DNA of 64,000 nucleotides from Aldehydirespirator sp963667505 (GCA_963667505.2 OY763490.2:496001-560000); one strand, 5' to 3'. Shown: positions 1 through 12,256, counted from the first letter of the stretch. Numbers and translations are program-made. The notes: generated by a model from the sequence alone, not told the origin.

Positions 1-1
1 C

Positions 2-670
2 AAGGGCAGCGGCATGATCGCCCCCGATATGGCCACCATGCTCGCGTTCGTGTTCACCGACCTTGCCATCGACGCCGAGACCGCCCAGGAGTGCCTGGTG
101 GCGTCGGTGGAGAAGAGCTTCAACCGCGTCACCGTGGACTCCGACACCTCCACCAGCGACACCGTGCTGCTGGCCGCGACGGGCACGTCGGGACAACCCG
201 CCGGCCTGCACATAGCGGATTTCCGAGAATCACTGGACGCAGTGATGCTGGATCTGGCCCACCAGATAGTGCGCGACGGAGAGGGCGCCACCAAGTTCGT
301 GGCCGTCACCGTCACCGGCGCGGCCGACGACGCCGCCGCGGCCGCCATCGCCCGGGCGGTGGCCGACTCTCCGCTGGTGAAGACCGCCCTGGCCGCCTCC
401 GACGCCAACTGGGGCCGGATCGTGGCCGCGGTCGGCAAGGCGGACCAGCGGGCCGACCGGGACCGGCTCTCGATCTGGATCGGCGACGAGCAATGCGCCG
501 ACGGCGGCATGCTCAGGCCCGGCTACAGCGAGCAGCGGGCCACCGAGCACCTGCTCGGCGACAGCATCGACCTCCGGATCGACGTGGGCGTGGGCCGAGG
601 AGAGGCCACGGTGTGGACCTGCGACCTCACCCACGGATACATCGACATCAACGCGGGGTACCGGACATGA
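2..670 (+). CDS. argJ: Glutamate N-acetyltransferase/ornithine acetyltransferase ArgJ, C-terminal part
   Basis: ArgJ moves the acetyl group from N-acetylornithine to glutamate and so recycles acetyl groups in arginine synthesis. The frame is open at the left edge, so only the last part of the gene is seen. It begins with KGSGMIAPDMATML, the conserved autocleavage region of the family; cleavage falls between Ala and Thr of MATML, so almost all of the visible part is the beta chain. The C-terminal DLTHGYIDINAGYRT is typical of the family. The stop overlaps the argB start (ATGA), which points to translational coupling in one operon. Confidence 0.95.
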   Translation, partial: KGSGMIAPDMATMLAFVFTDLAIDAETAQECLVASVEKSFNRVTVDSDTSTSDTVLLAATGTSGQPAGLHIADFRESLDAVMLDLAHQIVRDGEGATKFVAVTVTGAADDAAAAAIARAVADSPLVKTALAASDANWGRIVAAVGKADQRADRDRLSIWIGDEQCADGGMLRPGYSEQRATEHLLGDSIDLRIDVGVGRGEATVWTCDLTHGYIDINAGYRT

Positions 671-1554
671 CCGACGAGGCGCACGGCTTCGAGCCCGAGC
701 GGCGGGCCCGGGCGCTCGTGGAGGCGCTGCCCTACATCCAGCGCTTCCGGGGATCGGTGGTGGTCGTCAAGTACGGCGGCCACGCCATGGCCGATTCGGC
801 GCTGGCAGCCTCGTTCGCCCGCGACATCGTGTTAGTGCGCTCCGTGGGGCTGAATCCGGTAGTGGTCCACGGCGGCGGGCCCCAGATCGGCGAGCACCTG
901 GCCCGGCTGGGCAAGCAGAGCGAGTTCCGCGACGGCCTGCGGGTCACCGACGCCGACACTCTCGACGTGGCCCGGATGGTGCTGGTCGGCAAGGTCGGCC
1001 GCGACATCGTCAGCGCCATCAACGCTGGCGGGGGAGCCGCCCTGGGACTCTCCGGCGAGGACGGCCGCCTCGTGACCGCGGTGCGCAGGGATCCCGCTCT
1101 CGGCTTCGTGGGTGACGTGGCCGCGGTCGATCCCAGCGTGATCGAGCGGCTCATGGCTGAACAGATCATCCCGGTGGTCTCCTCGATCGGCGCCGATGAG
1201 CAGGGGCAGGCGTACAACATCAACGCCGACACCATGGCGGCGGCCCTCGCCGGAGCGCTCGGGGCAGCCAAGGTCGTGTACCTCACCGACGTGCCCGGCC
1301 TGCTTGTCGACCCGGCAGAGGTGTCGTCGCTGGTGAGCCGGGCCAGCGTCGCCGAGGTCGAGGCCATGATCGCCTCGGGCGCGGTCAGCGGCGGGATGAT
1401 CCCCAAGGCCCGCGCCTGCATCGACGCCGTGCGTCAGGGCGCCGACTCGGCGCACATGCTCGACGGTCGGATCCCCCACGCCGTGCTGCTCGAGCTCTTC
1501 ACCGACGCGGGCATCGGCACGATGATCACACGCGACCAGGAGGACCAGCCATGA
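667..1554 (+). CDS. argB: Acetylglutamate kinase ArgB
   Basis: ArgB phosphorylates N-acetylglutamate, the second step of arginine synthesis. The protein is 295 aa, normal for the family. Seen in it are the nucleotide-binding VVVKYGGHAM near the N terminus, the glycine-rich VVHGGGPQIGEHL, and YNINADTMAAALAGAL followed by VVYLTDVPGLL of the amino acid kinase fold. The frame is open far upstream, but the ATG at 667 overlaps the argJ stop and gives the standard N terminus. The stop overlaps the argD start by ATGA. Confidence 0.96.
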   Translation: MTDEAHGFEPERRARALVEALPYIQRFRGSVVVVKYGGHAMADSALAASFARDIVLVRSVGLNPVVVHGGGPQIGEHLARLGKQSEFRDGLRVTDADTLDVARMVLVGKVGRDIVSAINAGGGAALGLSGEDGRLVTAVRRDPALGFVGDVAAVDPSVIERLMAEQIIPVVSSIGADEQGQAYNINADTMAAALAGALGAAKVVYLTDVPGLLVDPAEVSSLVSRASVAEVEAMIASGAVSGGMIPKARACIDAVRQGADSAHMLDGRIPHAVLLELFTDAGIGTMITRDQEDQP

Positions 1555-2735
1555 GCAGGGCCGCGCTGATGAACAACTACGGCGTCCCGCCGGTCACTTT
1601 CGTGAGCGGCGACGGCGCCGAGCTGACCGACGACCGCGGCCGCCGCTATCTCGACTTCCTGTGCGGACTGGCGGTGACCGGGCTCGGCCACGCCCACCCG
1701 GCCGTGACCGACGCCGTGGCCGCTCAGGCGGCCACGCTCATCCACACCTCCAACCTGTTCGCCAACGAGCCCACCGCCGAGGTGGTCGACACCCTCGACC
1801 GGCTGATCCGCTCAGGCCCCGGCGGCGACGCCGAACCGGGTCGGATCCTGTTCCAGAACTCGGGCGCCGAGGCGGTCGAAGCTGCTCTGAAGCTGGTCCG
1901 CAAGCACCAGCGCCGCGGCCGCCATGTCGTGGTCAGCGCCTACGGCTCGTTCCACGGCCGGACGCTGGCCGCGCTGACCGCCACCGGCCAGCCCGACAAA
2001 CACGAGCCCTTCCAGCCGCTGCCCGACGGCTTCCGCCATGTCGCCTTCGACGACATCGACGCGGTGGTCGACGCGCTCGACCCGTCGGTGGGCGCGGTGC
2101 TGCTGGAGTCGGTCCAGGGCGAGGGCGGCGTGATCCCGGCCGGCGACGACTACCTGCGGGCGGTCCGCCAGGTGTGCGACGAGCGGGGGATTCTGCTCGT
2201 TCTGGACGAGATCCAGACCGGGCTGGGCCGCACGGGCCGTTGGTTCGGCTACCAGCACGCCGGCGTGCAGCCTGACATCGTCACCGTGGCCAAGGCGCTG
2301 GGCAACGGCGTGCCCGTCGGCGCGGTCTGGGCTCGGTCGGAGGTGGCCGCCGCCTTCGGGCCGGGCGACCACGGCTCCACCTTCGCGGGCCAGCCCCTGG
2401 CCTTGGCCGCCGCCCGGGCCGTGCTCAGGACCATGGTCGCCATGGACGTGCCCGCCATCGCGGCGCGCCTCGGCGCGAGGCTGCGGGGCCTGCTCGAGGA
2501 CATCGAGGGAGTGGAGAGCGTCAGAGGCCGGGGCCTGCTGCTGGCCGCGGAGATCTCCGATCAGGGTCGGGCAGGGCGCAGCGCCAAGGACATCGCCTCG
2601 GCTTGCCTCGACCGTGGCCTCGTCGTCAACGGAGTCACCCCGACCGCGGTCCGGTTGGCGCCGCCGTTCGTCGTGTCGGAGGAACAGCTCGAAGCGGGCG
2701 CCGCCATTCTCGCCGAAGTCCTGGAGGCGGTCTGA
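1551..2735 (+). CDS. argD: Acetylornithine aminotransferase ArgD
   Basis: PLP-dependent class III aminotransferase, 394 aa, that converts N-acetylglutamate semialdehyde to N-acetylornithine. The PLP-lysine lies in IVTVAKALGNGVPVGA. Also present are the phosphate-binding FQNSGAEAVEAALKL and the aspartate region LLVLDEIQTGLGRTG. The start is fixed by the ATGA overlap with argB and the stop by the TGATG overlap with argF, so the operon is tightly coupled here. Confidence 0.96.
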   Translation: MSRAALMNNYGVPPVTFVSGDGAELTDDRGRRYLDFLCGLAVTGLGHAHPAVTDAVAAQAATLIHTSNLFANEPTAEVVDTLDRLIRSGPGGDAEPGRILFQNSGAEAVEAALKLVRKHQRRGRHVVVSAYGSFHGRTLAALTATGQPDKHEPFQPLPDGFRHVAFDDIDAVVDALDPSVGAVLLESVQGEGGVIPAGDDYLRAVRQVCDERGILLVLDEIQTGLGRTGRWFGYQHAGVQPDIVTVAKALGNGVPVGAVWARSEVAAAFGPGDHGSTFAGQPLALAAARAVLRTMVAMDVPAIAARLGARLRGLLEDIEGVESVRGRGLLLAAEISDQGRAGRSAKDIASACLDRGLVVNGVTPTAVRLAPPFVVSEEQLEAGAAILAEVLEAV

Positions 2736-3640
2736 TGCGGCACTTCCTCGAGGTCGACGACCTCGACGTCGACGAACTGGCCCGCGTCCTCGACCTGGCC
2801 GCCGATCCGAGCCCGCCGCCCGTGCTGGCAGGGCAGGGCGCGGCGCTGGTGTTCGAGAAGCCGTCCTCGCGCACCCGCAACTCCACCGAGATGGCCGTCG
2901 TGCAGCTGGGCGGACATCCCGTCTACATCCTGCCGCAGGAGGTCGGCCTGGACGAGCGCGAGAGCGTTGAGGATGTGGCCCGCACGCTGGCCTGCTACCA
3001 CGCCGTGATCGGCGCCCGGGTCTTCTCGCACAACACCGTCGAACGGCTGGCCGCGGCCGGCGCCGCGCCCGTCGTCAACCTGCTGAGCGACGATGCCCAT
3101 CCGATGCAGGCGCTGGCCGACGTGCTCACCCTCCGGAACGTGCTCGGCAGCCTCGACGGCCGCACGGTGGCCTACGTGGGCGACGCCAACAATGTGGCCC
3201 GGTCGCTGGCTCTGGCCGCCGGGATGTCCGGCATGACCGTGCGCATCGCCAGCCCCGAGGGATACGCCTTCGACGACGGCACGCTCGCCCGGCTGCGCAG
3301 CTGCGGCTGCGAGCCCGAAATCGCCGACACTCCCGCTGACGCGGTCCGAGGAGCCCACGCTGTCTACACCGACGTGTGGACCTCGATGGGCCAGGAGAGC
3401 GAGGCCGAGCAACGCCTGGCCGCCTTCGCCGGCTACACGGTGGACGCCGCGCTGATGGAGGGCGCCGCGCCCGACGCGGTGTTCCTGCACTGCCTGCCCG
3501 CCCATCGGGGCGAGGAGGTGTCCGCCGAGGTCATCGACGGCCCTTGCAGCCGGGTGTGGCTCCAGGCCGCCAACCGGATGCACGCCGCCCGGGGACTGCT
3601 GCGGTGGCTGCTGACCCCCGGGGAGGACGGCGCCCGATGA
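2735..3640 (+). CDS. argF: Ornithine carbamoyltransferase ArgF
   Basis: Makes citrulline from ornithine and carbamoyl phosphate. The protein is 301 aa when started at the ATG that overlaps the argD stop; an upstream frame extension is ignored because it would run inside argD. The carbamoyl-phosphate loop reads FEKPSSRTRNS. DDAHPMQALAD and the catalytic cysteine motif HCLPAHRGEEV are both intact, as expected for a working anabolic enzyme. Confidence 0.96.
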   Translation: MRHFLEVDDLDVDELARVLDLAADPSPPPVLAGQGAALVFEKPSSRTRNSTEMAVVQLGGHPVYILPQEVGLDERESVEDVARTLACYHAVIGARVFSHNTVERLAAAGAAPVVNLLSDDAHPMQALADVLTLRNVLGSLDGRTVAYVGDANNVARSLALAAGMSGMTVRIASPEGYAFDDGTLARLRSCGCEPEIADTPADAVRGAHAVYTDVWTSMGQESEAEQRLAAFAGYTVDAALMEGAAPDAVFLHCLPAHRGEEVSAEVIDGPCSRVWLQAANRMHAARGLLRWLLTPGEDGAR

Positions 3641-3742
3641 GCGAGGCCAGCACGCAGCCCCGACGCCTCTGGCCGCGACACCTCCGTCGCTGGCTTCGGC
3701 CCTGTTCGACGCCGATTCCACACAGAGAGGAGGAGGGTCTCC

Positions 3743-4235
3743 GTGAGCAAGACCAGTAGGCAGCACCTGATCGTGCGGCTGTTGGCCGCCAACCCGGTCT
3801 CCAGCCAGCAGCAGCTCGTCGATCTGCTCGCAGCCGAGGATGTCCCCGCCACCCGGGCCACGGTGTCGCGCGACCTCGACAGCCTGGGCGCGGTCAAGGT
3901 GCGCGTCCCCGGCGGCACCACTGTGTACGCCATCCCGGAGCATCCCGTCGACCGCATCGCGCCCGAGGAGCACCTCCGCAGAGTGCTGGGCGACTGGGTG
4001 GCCGACATCGGCTCGTCCGCCAACCTCGTCGTGGTGCGGACCCCGCCGGGGTCGGCCCATGTGGTGGCCTCCGCGCTGGACCGGGCCGGGCTGGCCGAGG
4101 TGCTGGGAACGGTGGCCGGCGACGACTCGCTGATAGTGGTGGCCACCGAGGGGACACCCGGCTCGGAGGTCGCGGACCGCCTGCGCGCCCTCTCCGGCCT
4201 CGCGGAGAGCGCCGGTTCCACCGGAAGGAGCCATC

Positions 4236-4243
<8 letters not shown>
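3743..4243 (+). CDS. argR: Arginine repressor ArgR
   Basis: Transcriptional repressor of the arginine genes, 166 aa. The N-terminal winged helix-turn-helix contains VPATRATVSRDLDSLGAVK. The C-terminal half holds the arginine-binding/hexamerisation region, with GSAHVVASALDRAG and GTVAGDDSLIVV. A GTG start is preceded by a strong AGGAGG element. A 102-nt spacer separates it from argF. No ARG box was convincing in the visible part, and the operon promoter is outside the window. Confidence 0.93.
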
Positions 4244-5525
<1,282 letters not shown>

Positions 5526-5527
5526 GG

Positions 5528-6914
<1,387 letters not shown>

Positions 6915-6981
6915 GCTGCGCTCCGAGCCGGCCGAACCGGTCGCAGGCCGTGCGGCCGCCCGTGAACGTGGCCCGAGTGGC

Positions 6982-7569
6982 GTGAGCGGGACGCCGCTGG
7001 GTAGGGACTTCTACGCCCGCAACGCGCTCTCGCTGGCGCCCGATCTGCTCAACAAGGTGCTGGTGGCGCCCGACGGCCGAGCCGGACGGATCGTCGAGGT
7101 CGAGGCCTACCGGGGTGCCGACGACCCCGGCAGCCACGGCTTCCGCGGGCCGACGAGGCGCAACGCCACCATGTTCGGCCCGCCGGGGTGCCTATACGTG
7201 TACTTCACCTACGGAATGCACTGGTGCGCCAACGTCGTGGCGGAGACCGACGGCGTGGCCGCGGCCGTGCTGCTTCGGGCTCTAGCGCCCTTGGAGGGTC
7301 TCGACGCGATGTTCGCCGCCCGAGGCCCGGCCGCTCGGCGAGAACACGACCTGTGCAGCGGCCCGGCCAAGCTCACCCAGGCTCTCGGCATCGACGGCGC
7401 CCTGGACGGGGCCGACCTCGTGACGGAGGACCGAGGCGTGACCGTCGTCGACGACGGCCGCCCGCCCCCGCCTGCGCCGGCCGTCACCACCAGGATCGGC
7501 TTGAGCAACGGCGCCGACCTCCCCTGGCGCTTCCACGTTCCCGACGTGCCCGACGTCTCCCGCCGCTGA
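6982..7569 (+). CDS. mpg: DNA-3-methyladenine glycosylase (AAG/MPG family)
   Basis: Removes alkylated purines from DNA as the first step of base excision repair. The 195-aa protein has the AAG/MPG features AGRIVEVEAYRGADDPGSHG, with the catalytic glutamate, and the substrate-pocket region FGPPGCLYVYFTYGMHWC. GTG start at 6982. It lies downstream of argH on the same strand but has no functional link to arginine synthesis. Confidence 0.92.
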   Translation: MSGTPLGRDFYARNALSLAPDLLNKVLVAPDGRAGRIVEVEAYRGADDPGSHGFRGPTRRNATMFGPPGCLYVYFTYGMHWCANVVAETDGVAAAVLLRALAPLEGLDAMFAARGPAARREHDLCSGPAKLTQALGIDGALDGADLVTEDRGVTVVDDGRPPPPAPAVTTRIGLSNGADLPWRFHVPDVPDVSRR

Positions 7570-7583
7570 ACCCGCCGCGCTTC

Positions 7584-7619
7584 TGACGCTGGCTCCGCGT
7601 CTGGCGTTGGCTCCGCGTC
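7584..7619. repeat. 18-nt imperfect tandem duplication after mpg
   Basis: Two near-identical 18-nt units, differing at two positions (7584-7601 and 7602-7619), just behind the mpg stop. No clear terminator is formed. Confidence 0.7.
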
Positions 7620-7645
7620 TGATCCGAGCCACGTATTCGCCCCGG

Positions 7646-8215
7646 CTACACGTCGCCGGGCACTTGGCAGGCGTCCATGTCGTTGAGGCGGGCGAAGCCG
7701 TCCATCCGCTCGGTGTAGGTGCTGCCCTCGGTCATGTCGACCAGCAGGAAGCGAAGCTCGCGGTCGGGGGTGTCGGCGTCGGCGGCTCGCAGCTTCCTCG
7801 CGTGGGCCCACCGGTCGGCGATGTAGGTGTCCCAGTCGTCCAGCCAGGCCTCCACGAGCGTCGCGTCGGGAGGTCCGTTGCCGTCGGTGGTGGTGGACAG
7901 CGACGCCTCCGCGGAGACGATCAGGTCCTCCACCAGCGACTCCACGACGGCGGTTCCCTGTTCCACTTGCTCGGCCCGCTCGGCATGCGACTGGGCCTGG
8001 CGGGCAGTCGGGAGCCCGTCGATGGCTGCATGGGCCTGCGCGCAGCGCTGGTCGGCCCAGGCTGCGAAACCGCGGTCGTCGAGCCGGCCAGGGTTCTCGC
8101 TGCGGGCCCAGGGCGAGAAGGCCCACGCCCAGAACCCGAAGCTGCCCACCACGAAGACGGCGGCTGCCCATCGGCCGAGACGGCCGACCCATCGCGGGAG
8201 CCGCCGGTGGGTCAC
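7646..8215 (-). CDS. Membrane-anchored protein of unknown function
   Basis: A 189-aa protein not recognised as a known family. After a basic N terminus there is one hydrophobic segment (about residues 15-33, WAAAVFVVGSFGFWAWAF), then a soluble alpha-helical domain rich in Ala, Glu and Asp, probably outside the membrane. The GTG start sits just after the penicillin-binding protein gene on the same strand, separated by a duplicated junction, so the two are likely co-transcribed. A role in the envelope is possible from context only. Confidence 0.75.
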   Translation of the reverse strand: MTHRRLPRWVGRLGRWAAAVFVVGSFGFWAWAFSPWARSENPGRLDDRGFAAWADQRCAQAHAAIDGLPTARQAQSHAERAEQVEQGTAVVESLVEDLIVSAEASLSTTTDGNGPPDATLVEAWLDDWDTYIADRWAHARKLRAADADTPDRELRFLLVDMTEGSTYTERMDGFARLNDMDACQVPGDV

Positions 8216-8274
8216 GACTCCGGGTCGACCATGACGCGGCGGCTGCTCCGGCGGGTCACGAGCCCGGGTTGACC
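8211..8274 (-). repeat. Imperfect junction duplication between PBP and membrane-protein genes
   Basis: Two 20-nt near-copies at 8211-8230 and 8255-8274 (offset 44) each place a TGA stop, inside GTGACC, before CGGCGG-type sequence. The inner copy encodes a 15-codon mini-ORF (MTRRSSRRVMVDPES) between the two genes. It looks like duplication of the PBP stop/next start junction. Confidence 0.75.
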
Positions 8275-10679
8275 CTTATCGTCGCGGTGGCTCCGGCCTC
8301 CATCAGCGTCCCGGCGGCGGGTTCCTGCTCCCAGACGACCCCCGGACTGCCGACGAACTGCTGGGCCTCCTCGTCGTAGTAGGGCTCGTACACCACCTCC
8401 ACGCTGAGGCCGGCCGCGGCCAGCACCTGACGGGCCTCGCCCTCGCTGACTCCGACTACGGCGGGCATGGCCACGGGCACCAGTTCGGGGGCGGCGGCCA
8501 CCTCGACGGTGACGGTGGCGCCGCCGGGCTGCATGGTCCTCGCCGCCGGTGCCTGCCCGATGATGGTTCCCTCGTCGAACTCGGCGGTCTGCACCTGCAC
8601 GGCCGCGATCCGCAGCGTTAGCGCCTCCAACTCGGCGGCCAGCAGCGCCGCGTCGAAGGGCCGGCCCAAGAGGTCGGGAACCTCGACGGCGTCGAGGCTC
8701 GGAGGCTGCGTCGTGCGCGGTGCGCTCGGCGGGGGCGGCGGCAACTCGGCCGCGTCGATCCCCTCGTGCATCGCCACCATGATCTCGCGCCAGATGCGGG
8801 CCGGGTAGGAGCCGCCCGACACCCTGATGTCGGTGGTCGGCGGCACCATCGGGATCTGAGCCTCGGGGAAGCCCACCCACACGGCCGCGGCCCGCTGGGG
8901 CGTGTAGCCGACGAACGTGGCGTCCGCGTAGTTCTGGGCAGTGCCGGTCTTGCCCGCCGCGGGCCGGCCGATGTCGGCGTCGCGGCCCGTTCCCTGCGTG
9001 ATGGTCCCCTGCATCACCCAGGTGATCTGGTCGGCCACCGACGGGTCGAGCACCGGCACGGGGTTGTAGCCCTGCTGATAGAGCGTGGTGCCGTCGGGCC
9101 GGCGGATGCTGGTGACCATCACCGGGTCGACCCGGCGTCCCGAGCGGGCGAAGGTGGAGAACATGTTGGCCAGTTCCAGCGTGTTGACGTCCTCGGTGCC
9201 CAGCACGGCCGCGCAAACCGGGGCTATCCGGCCCGGGGCCAGTCCGAGCCGCTCGGCCATGGTCACGAAGTTCGCCGGCCTGACGTCCACCATGAGCTGC
9301 GCGTACACCGTGTTGATCGAGCTGCTGGTGGCCCGCGCCAGGTCGACCTCCACCGGCTCCTCGGGTGTCGAGCCCCGCCCGCCCCGGATCTTCCATACCG
9401 GCCCGCACACGTCGGGCCGGTCGATCTCGAGTTCGTCGGGGGCGTCGTAGGTCTCGGTCACCGAGAACCCGCGGGTCAGCGCGGTGGCCAGTGCGATCGG
9501 CTTCATGGCCGAGCCGGCCTGCCGGCCCTTGCCGCTGGCCAGATTGAACTTGGCGTCCTCGTCGTCTCCGAAGAAGTCGCGACCGCCGACCATGGCCAGC
9601 ACGTGGCCGTCCTCCGCGCCGTCGGTCCCCAGAACCGTCGCGGCCGCGTCGGGATTGAAGCCGGTGTCGGGAAGGATGGCCTCCACAGCGGCTTCGGCCT
9701 TCGCCTGCAAGCCCAGGTCGATGGTGGTGTGGATGTCCAGGCCGCCCTCGAACAGCAGCCGGGTCCGGTCCGCCCGGGTCGGCCCGAAGGCGGGATTGTC
9801 CAGGAACCACTGCTTGACGTCCTCCACGAAGTGGGCCGCCGGGTAGCGCACCTCCAGGATCGGGACGTCCTCCACCAGCACGATGGGCTCGTCGTAGGCG
9901 CGGTTGTACTCGTCCTCGGTGATGAAATCGTTGGCCAGCATCCGCTCCAGCACGAGGTTGCGGCGCCGACGGGCGTCCTGGGGGTTGCGGTAGGGGTCGA
10001 ACGCGCTGGGCCGCTGAATCAGACCGGCCAGCAGCGCGGCCTGCTCGATGGTCACCTCCGAGACCTTCAGGCACACACCCGTGCCCCGTTCCGCGGCGGT
10101 CGTCGCCTGCTCGCAGGCGGGCGCTCCGAAGTACTGGCGCGAGGCGGCCTCGATGCCGTACGCGCCATTGCCGAAGTACACCCAGTTGAGGTAGTGCAGC
10201 AGGATGAAGTCCTTGGTGAAGACCTGCTCGAAGCGCCGGGCCATGAACGCCTCGCGCATCTTGCGGGTGACGGTCTGCTCGGAGCGGTCGAGGAACACGT
10301 TGCCCACGTACTGCTGGGTGATGGTGGAGCCCCCCTGTCCGATCCCCCCGGCCGACACGTTGGAGCGGGCCGCCCGCAGGATCGCCTTGAGGTCGACGCC
10401 GTCGTGCTCGTAGAAACGCTCGTCCTCGATGGCCACCACCGCGTTGCGCACCACCTCGGGAATCAGATCGATATCGGTCACGTCGGTGCGGCCCTGCTCG
10501 CCCCGCAGTTCGGTGATGAGCGTTCCGTGGCGGTCATAGACGCGCGAGGACTGCGCGGTCTGCAGTATCCGCGGGTCGAAGCTGTCGAAGGTGAAGTCCG
10601 GCGTCTCCCATGAGCACGACGGCACGGCCAGCAACCCGAGAGAGACAATGGCCGCCAACCGCCGGATCATGGTTCTCAT
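8256..10679 (-). CDS. Class A penicillin-binding protein with two PASTA domains
   Basis: Bifunctional peptidoglycan glycosyltransferase/transpeptidase, 807 aa. Order: N-terminal membrane segment (about residues 6-22), glycosyltransferase domain with EDERFYEHDGVD and GGSTITQQYVGN, transpeptidase domain with GSAMKP (SxxK), SSIN (SxN) and KTGTAQ (KTG), then two C-terminal PASTA repeats. The frame stays open upstream through tyrS, but the ATG at 10679 gives the proper N terminus. VPSC at the end of the hydrophobic segment could be read as a lipobox, but a membrane anchor is more usual. It diverges from tyrS. Confidence 0.93.
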   Translation of the reverse strand: MRTMIRRLAAIVSLGLLAVPSCSWETPDFTFDSFDPRILQTAQSSRVYDRHGTLITELRGEQGRTDVTDIDLIPEVVRNAVVAIEDERFYEHDGVDLKAILRAARSNVSAGGIGQGGSTITQQYVGNVFLDRSEQTVTRKMREAFMARRFEQVFTKDFILLHYLNWVYFGNGAYGIEAASRQYFGAPACEQATTAAERGTGVCLKVSEVTIEQAALLAGLIQRPSAFDPYRNPQDARRRRNLVLERMLANDFITEDEYNRAYDEPIVLVEDVPILEVRYPAAHFVEDVKQWFLDNPAFGPTRADRTRLLFEGGLDIHTTIDLGLQAKAEAAVEAILPDTGFNPDAAATVLGTDGAEDGHVLAMVGGRDFFGDDEDAKFNLASGKGRQAGSAMKPIALATALTRGFSVTETYDAPDELEIDRPDVCGPVWKIRGGRGSTPEEPVEVDLARATSSSINTVYAQLMVDVRPANFVTMAERLGLAPGRIAPVCAAVLGTEDVNTLELANMFSTFARSGRRVDPVMVTSIRRPDGTTLYQQGYNPVPVLDPSVADQITWVMQGTITQGTGRDADIGRPAAGKTGTAQNYADATFVGYTPQRAAAVWVGFPEAQIPMVPPTTDIRVSGGSYPARIWREIMVAMHEGIDAAELPPPPPSAPRTTQPPSLDAVEVPDLLGRPFDAALLAAELEALTLRIAAVQVQTAEFDEGTIIGQAPAARTMQPGGATVTVEVAAAPELVPVAMPAVVGVSEGEARQVLAAAGLSVEVVYEPYYDEEAQQFVGSPGVVWEQEPAAGTLMEAGATATIRVNPGS

Positions 10680-10719
10680 TGTGCTGCGCTGACGGCCCCG
10701 CGGCGCGGCATCCGCGCCG

Positions 10720-10747
10720 TTCTGGTCGGGGGCCTCGTCGGTAGGCT
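10720..10747 (+). promoter_or_regulatory. Candidate tyrS promoter
   Basis: TTCTGG (10720-10725), a 16-nt spacer and TAGGCT (10742-10747) lie only 8 nt before the tyrS ATG, which predicts a leaderless or nearly leaderless mRNA. No Shine-Dalgarno element is seen, in agreement. Confidence 0.5.
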
Positions 10748-10755
10748 GAATCGCG

Positions 10756-12015
10756 ATGGCTGACCTGCTCGACGATCTGCGGGCTCGGGGGTTGGTCCAT
10801 GACCACACTGACGAGGCGGGGCTGCGCGAGCTTTTTGACTCGGGGCCGGCCACCTTGTACTGCGGGATAGACCCGAGCGCCGACAGCCTGCACGTGGGGC
10901 ACCTCGTGGGCGTGCTGGTGCTGCGGCGCTTCCAGGACGCCGGGCATCGCCCGCTGGCGCTGGTGGGCGGCGCCACCGGGATGGTCGGCGACCCCAGCGG
11001 CCGCTCCGACGAGCGCAACCTGCTCGACGCGGCCGCCCTCGACGCGAACGTGGCCGGCATCCGGGCCCAGCTCGAGTCGCTGTTCGACTTCGGCGGCGAC
11101 AGCGCGGCCCGCCTCGTGAACAACTACGACTGGACCCGCGACGTGACGCTGCTGGAGTTCCTGCGCGACGTGGGCAAGCACGTCACCGTCAACCAGATGG
11201 TGGCCAAGGACTCGGTTCGCAGCCGCATGGACGGCGACCAGGGGATCTCCTTCACCGAGTTCAGCTACATGCTGCTGCAGGCCTTCGACTTCTGGTGGCT
11301 GCACGAGCACCACGACTGCCGCCTGCAGGTCGGCGGCTCCGACCAGTGGGGCAACATCACCGCGGGCATCGACCTGGTCCGCCGCCGCAGCGGCGCGGCC
11401 GTGCACGGGCTCACCTGGCCGCTGATGACCCGCTCCGACGGCCAGAAGTTCGGCAAGACCGCGGAGGGGGCGGTGTGGCTCGATCCCGGCCGCACGCTGC
11501 CCTACGAGTTGCACCAGTACTTCGTCAACGCCGACGACCGCGATGTGGAGCGCCTGCTGCTCCAGCTCACCCTGCTGCCGGTGGCCGAAGTGGCCGAGAT
11601 CATGGCCCGCCACGCCACGGTCCCCCACGAGCGCCAGGCCCAGCACGCGCTGGCCGACGAGGTCTGCACGCTCGTGCACGGCGAGGCCGCCACCCGCCAG
11701 GCCCGGCTCGCCGCGCAGGTGCTGTTCGGGTCGGACACGCCGTCGGAGGAGGCGCTGGCCGCAGTGCGCGGCATCGTGCCCGAGACGCTGGTGGCGACCG
11801 ACGCGCTCGACGGCGCCGAGCCGCTGGTGAACGCGCTGGTCGCGGTCGGTGTGTGCGCCTCCAGGTCGGACGCCCGGCGGGCCATCGCCGGCGGCGGGAT
11901 CCGCGTCAACGGCCAACGGGCAACATCCGCCGAGGACGACGTCAGCCTGGTAGCCGGCCGCTACGCGCTGTTGCAGCGGGGCCGCCGCCAACGCCACCTC
12001 CTAGTCATCGCCTGA
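10756..12015 (+). CDS. tyrS: Tyrosyl-tRNA synthetase
   Basis: Class I aminoacyl-tRNA synthetase charging tRNA-Tyr, 419 aa. The HIGH-type motif is HVGH in DSLHVGHLVGVL. The KMSKS-type loop is KFGKT. The tyrosine pocket region QVGGSDQWGNITAGIDL is intact. The C-terminal 65 residues form the S4-like RNA-binding domain. The start is fixed by the promoter 8 nt upstream. Confidence 0.96.
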   Translation: MADLLDDLRARGLVHDHTDEAGLRELFDSGPATLYCGIDPSADSLHVGHLVGVLVLRRFQDAGHRPLALVGGATGMVGDPSGRSDERNLLDAAALDANVAGIRAQLESLFDFGGDSAARLVNNYDWTRDVTLLEFLRDVGKHVTVNQMVAKDSVRSRMDGDQGISFTEFSYMLLQAFDFWWLHEHHDCRLQVGGSDQWGNITAGIDLVRRRSGAAVHGLTWPLMTRSDGQKFGKTAEGAVWLDPGRTLPYELHQYFVNADDRDVERLLLQLTLLPVAEVAEIMARHATVPHERQAQHALADEVCTLVHGEAATRQARLAAQVLFGSDTPSEEALAAVRGIVPETLVATDALDGAEPLVNALVAVGVCASRSDARRAIAGGGIRVNGQRATSAEDDVSLVAGRYALLQRGRRQRHLLVIA

Positions 12016-12034
12016 CCCCAGCCGCGGGACTATC

Positions 12035-12256
12035 GTGGCGACGGTGAAGAACGAGCGGGTGTTCTCGGCCAGCGTTTGGCAGGAGGGCGAGTGGTGGATC
12101 GCCCAGGCGCTGGAGGTCGACGTCGCGAGCCAAGGCGAGTCGATGGAGCGTGCCCTGGCCGGTCTCGGCGAGGCATTGGCCCTGCACTTCGACGATCCCA
12201 CGCCTACGGCCGCCCCCGAGATCCACCGCGTCGAGGTCGAGCTTGGCGCCGCTTGA
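12035..12256 (+). CDS. hicB: HicB-like antitoxin, short form
   Basis: A 73-aa protein with the HicB partial RNase-H fold (VFSASVWQEGEWWIAQALEVDVASQGES, then a helix). It lacks a separate DNA-binding domain. The GTG start lies 20 nt after tyrS. It overlaps the next gene, which encodes a HicA-like toxin; such pairs are type II toxin-antitoxin modules. The assignment rests on fold pattern and gene pairing. Confidence 0.7.
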   Translation: MATVKNERVFSASVWQEGEWWIAQALEVDVASQGESMERALAGLGEALALHFDDPTPTAAPEIHRVEVELGAA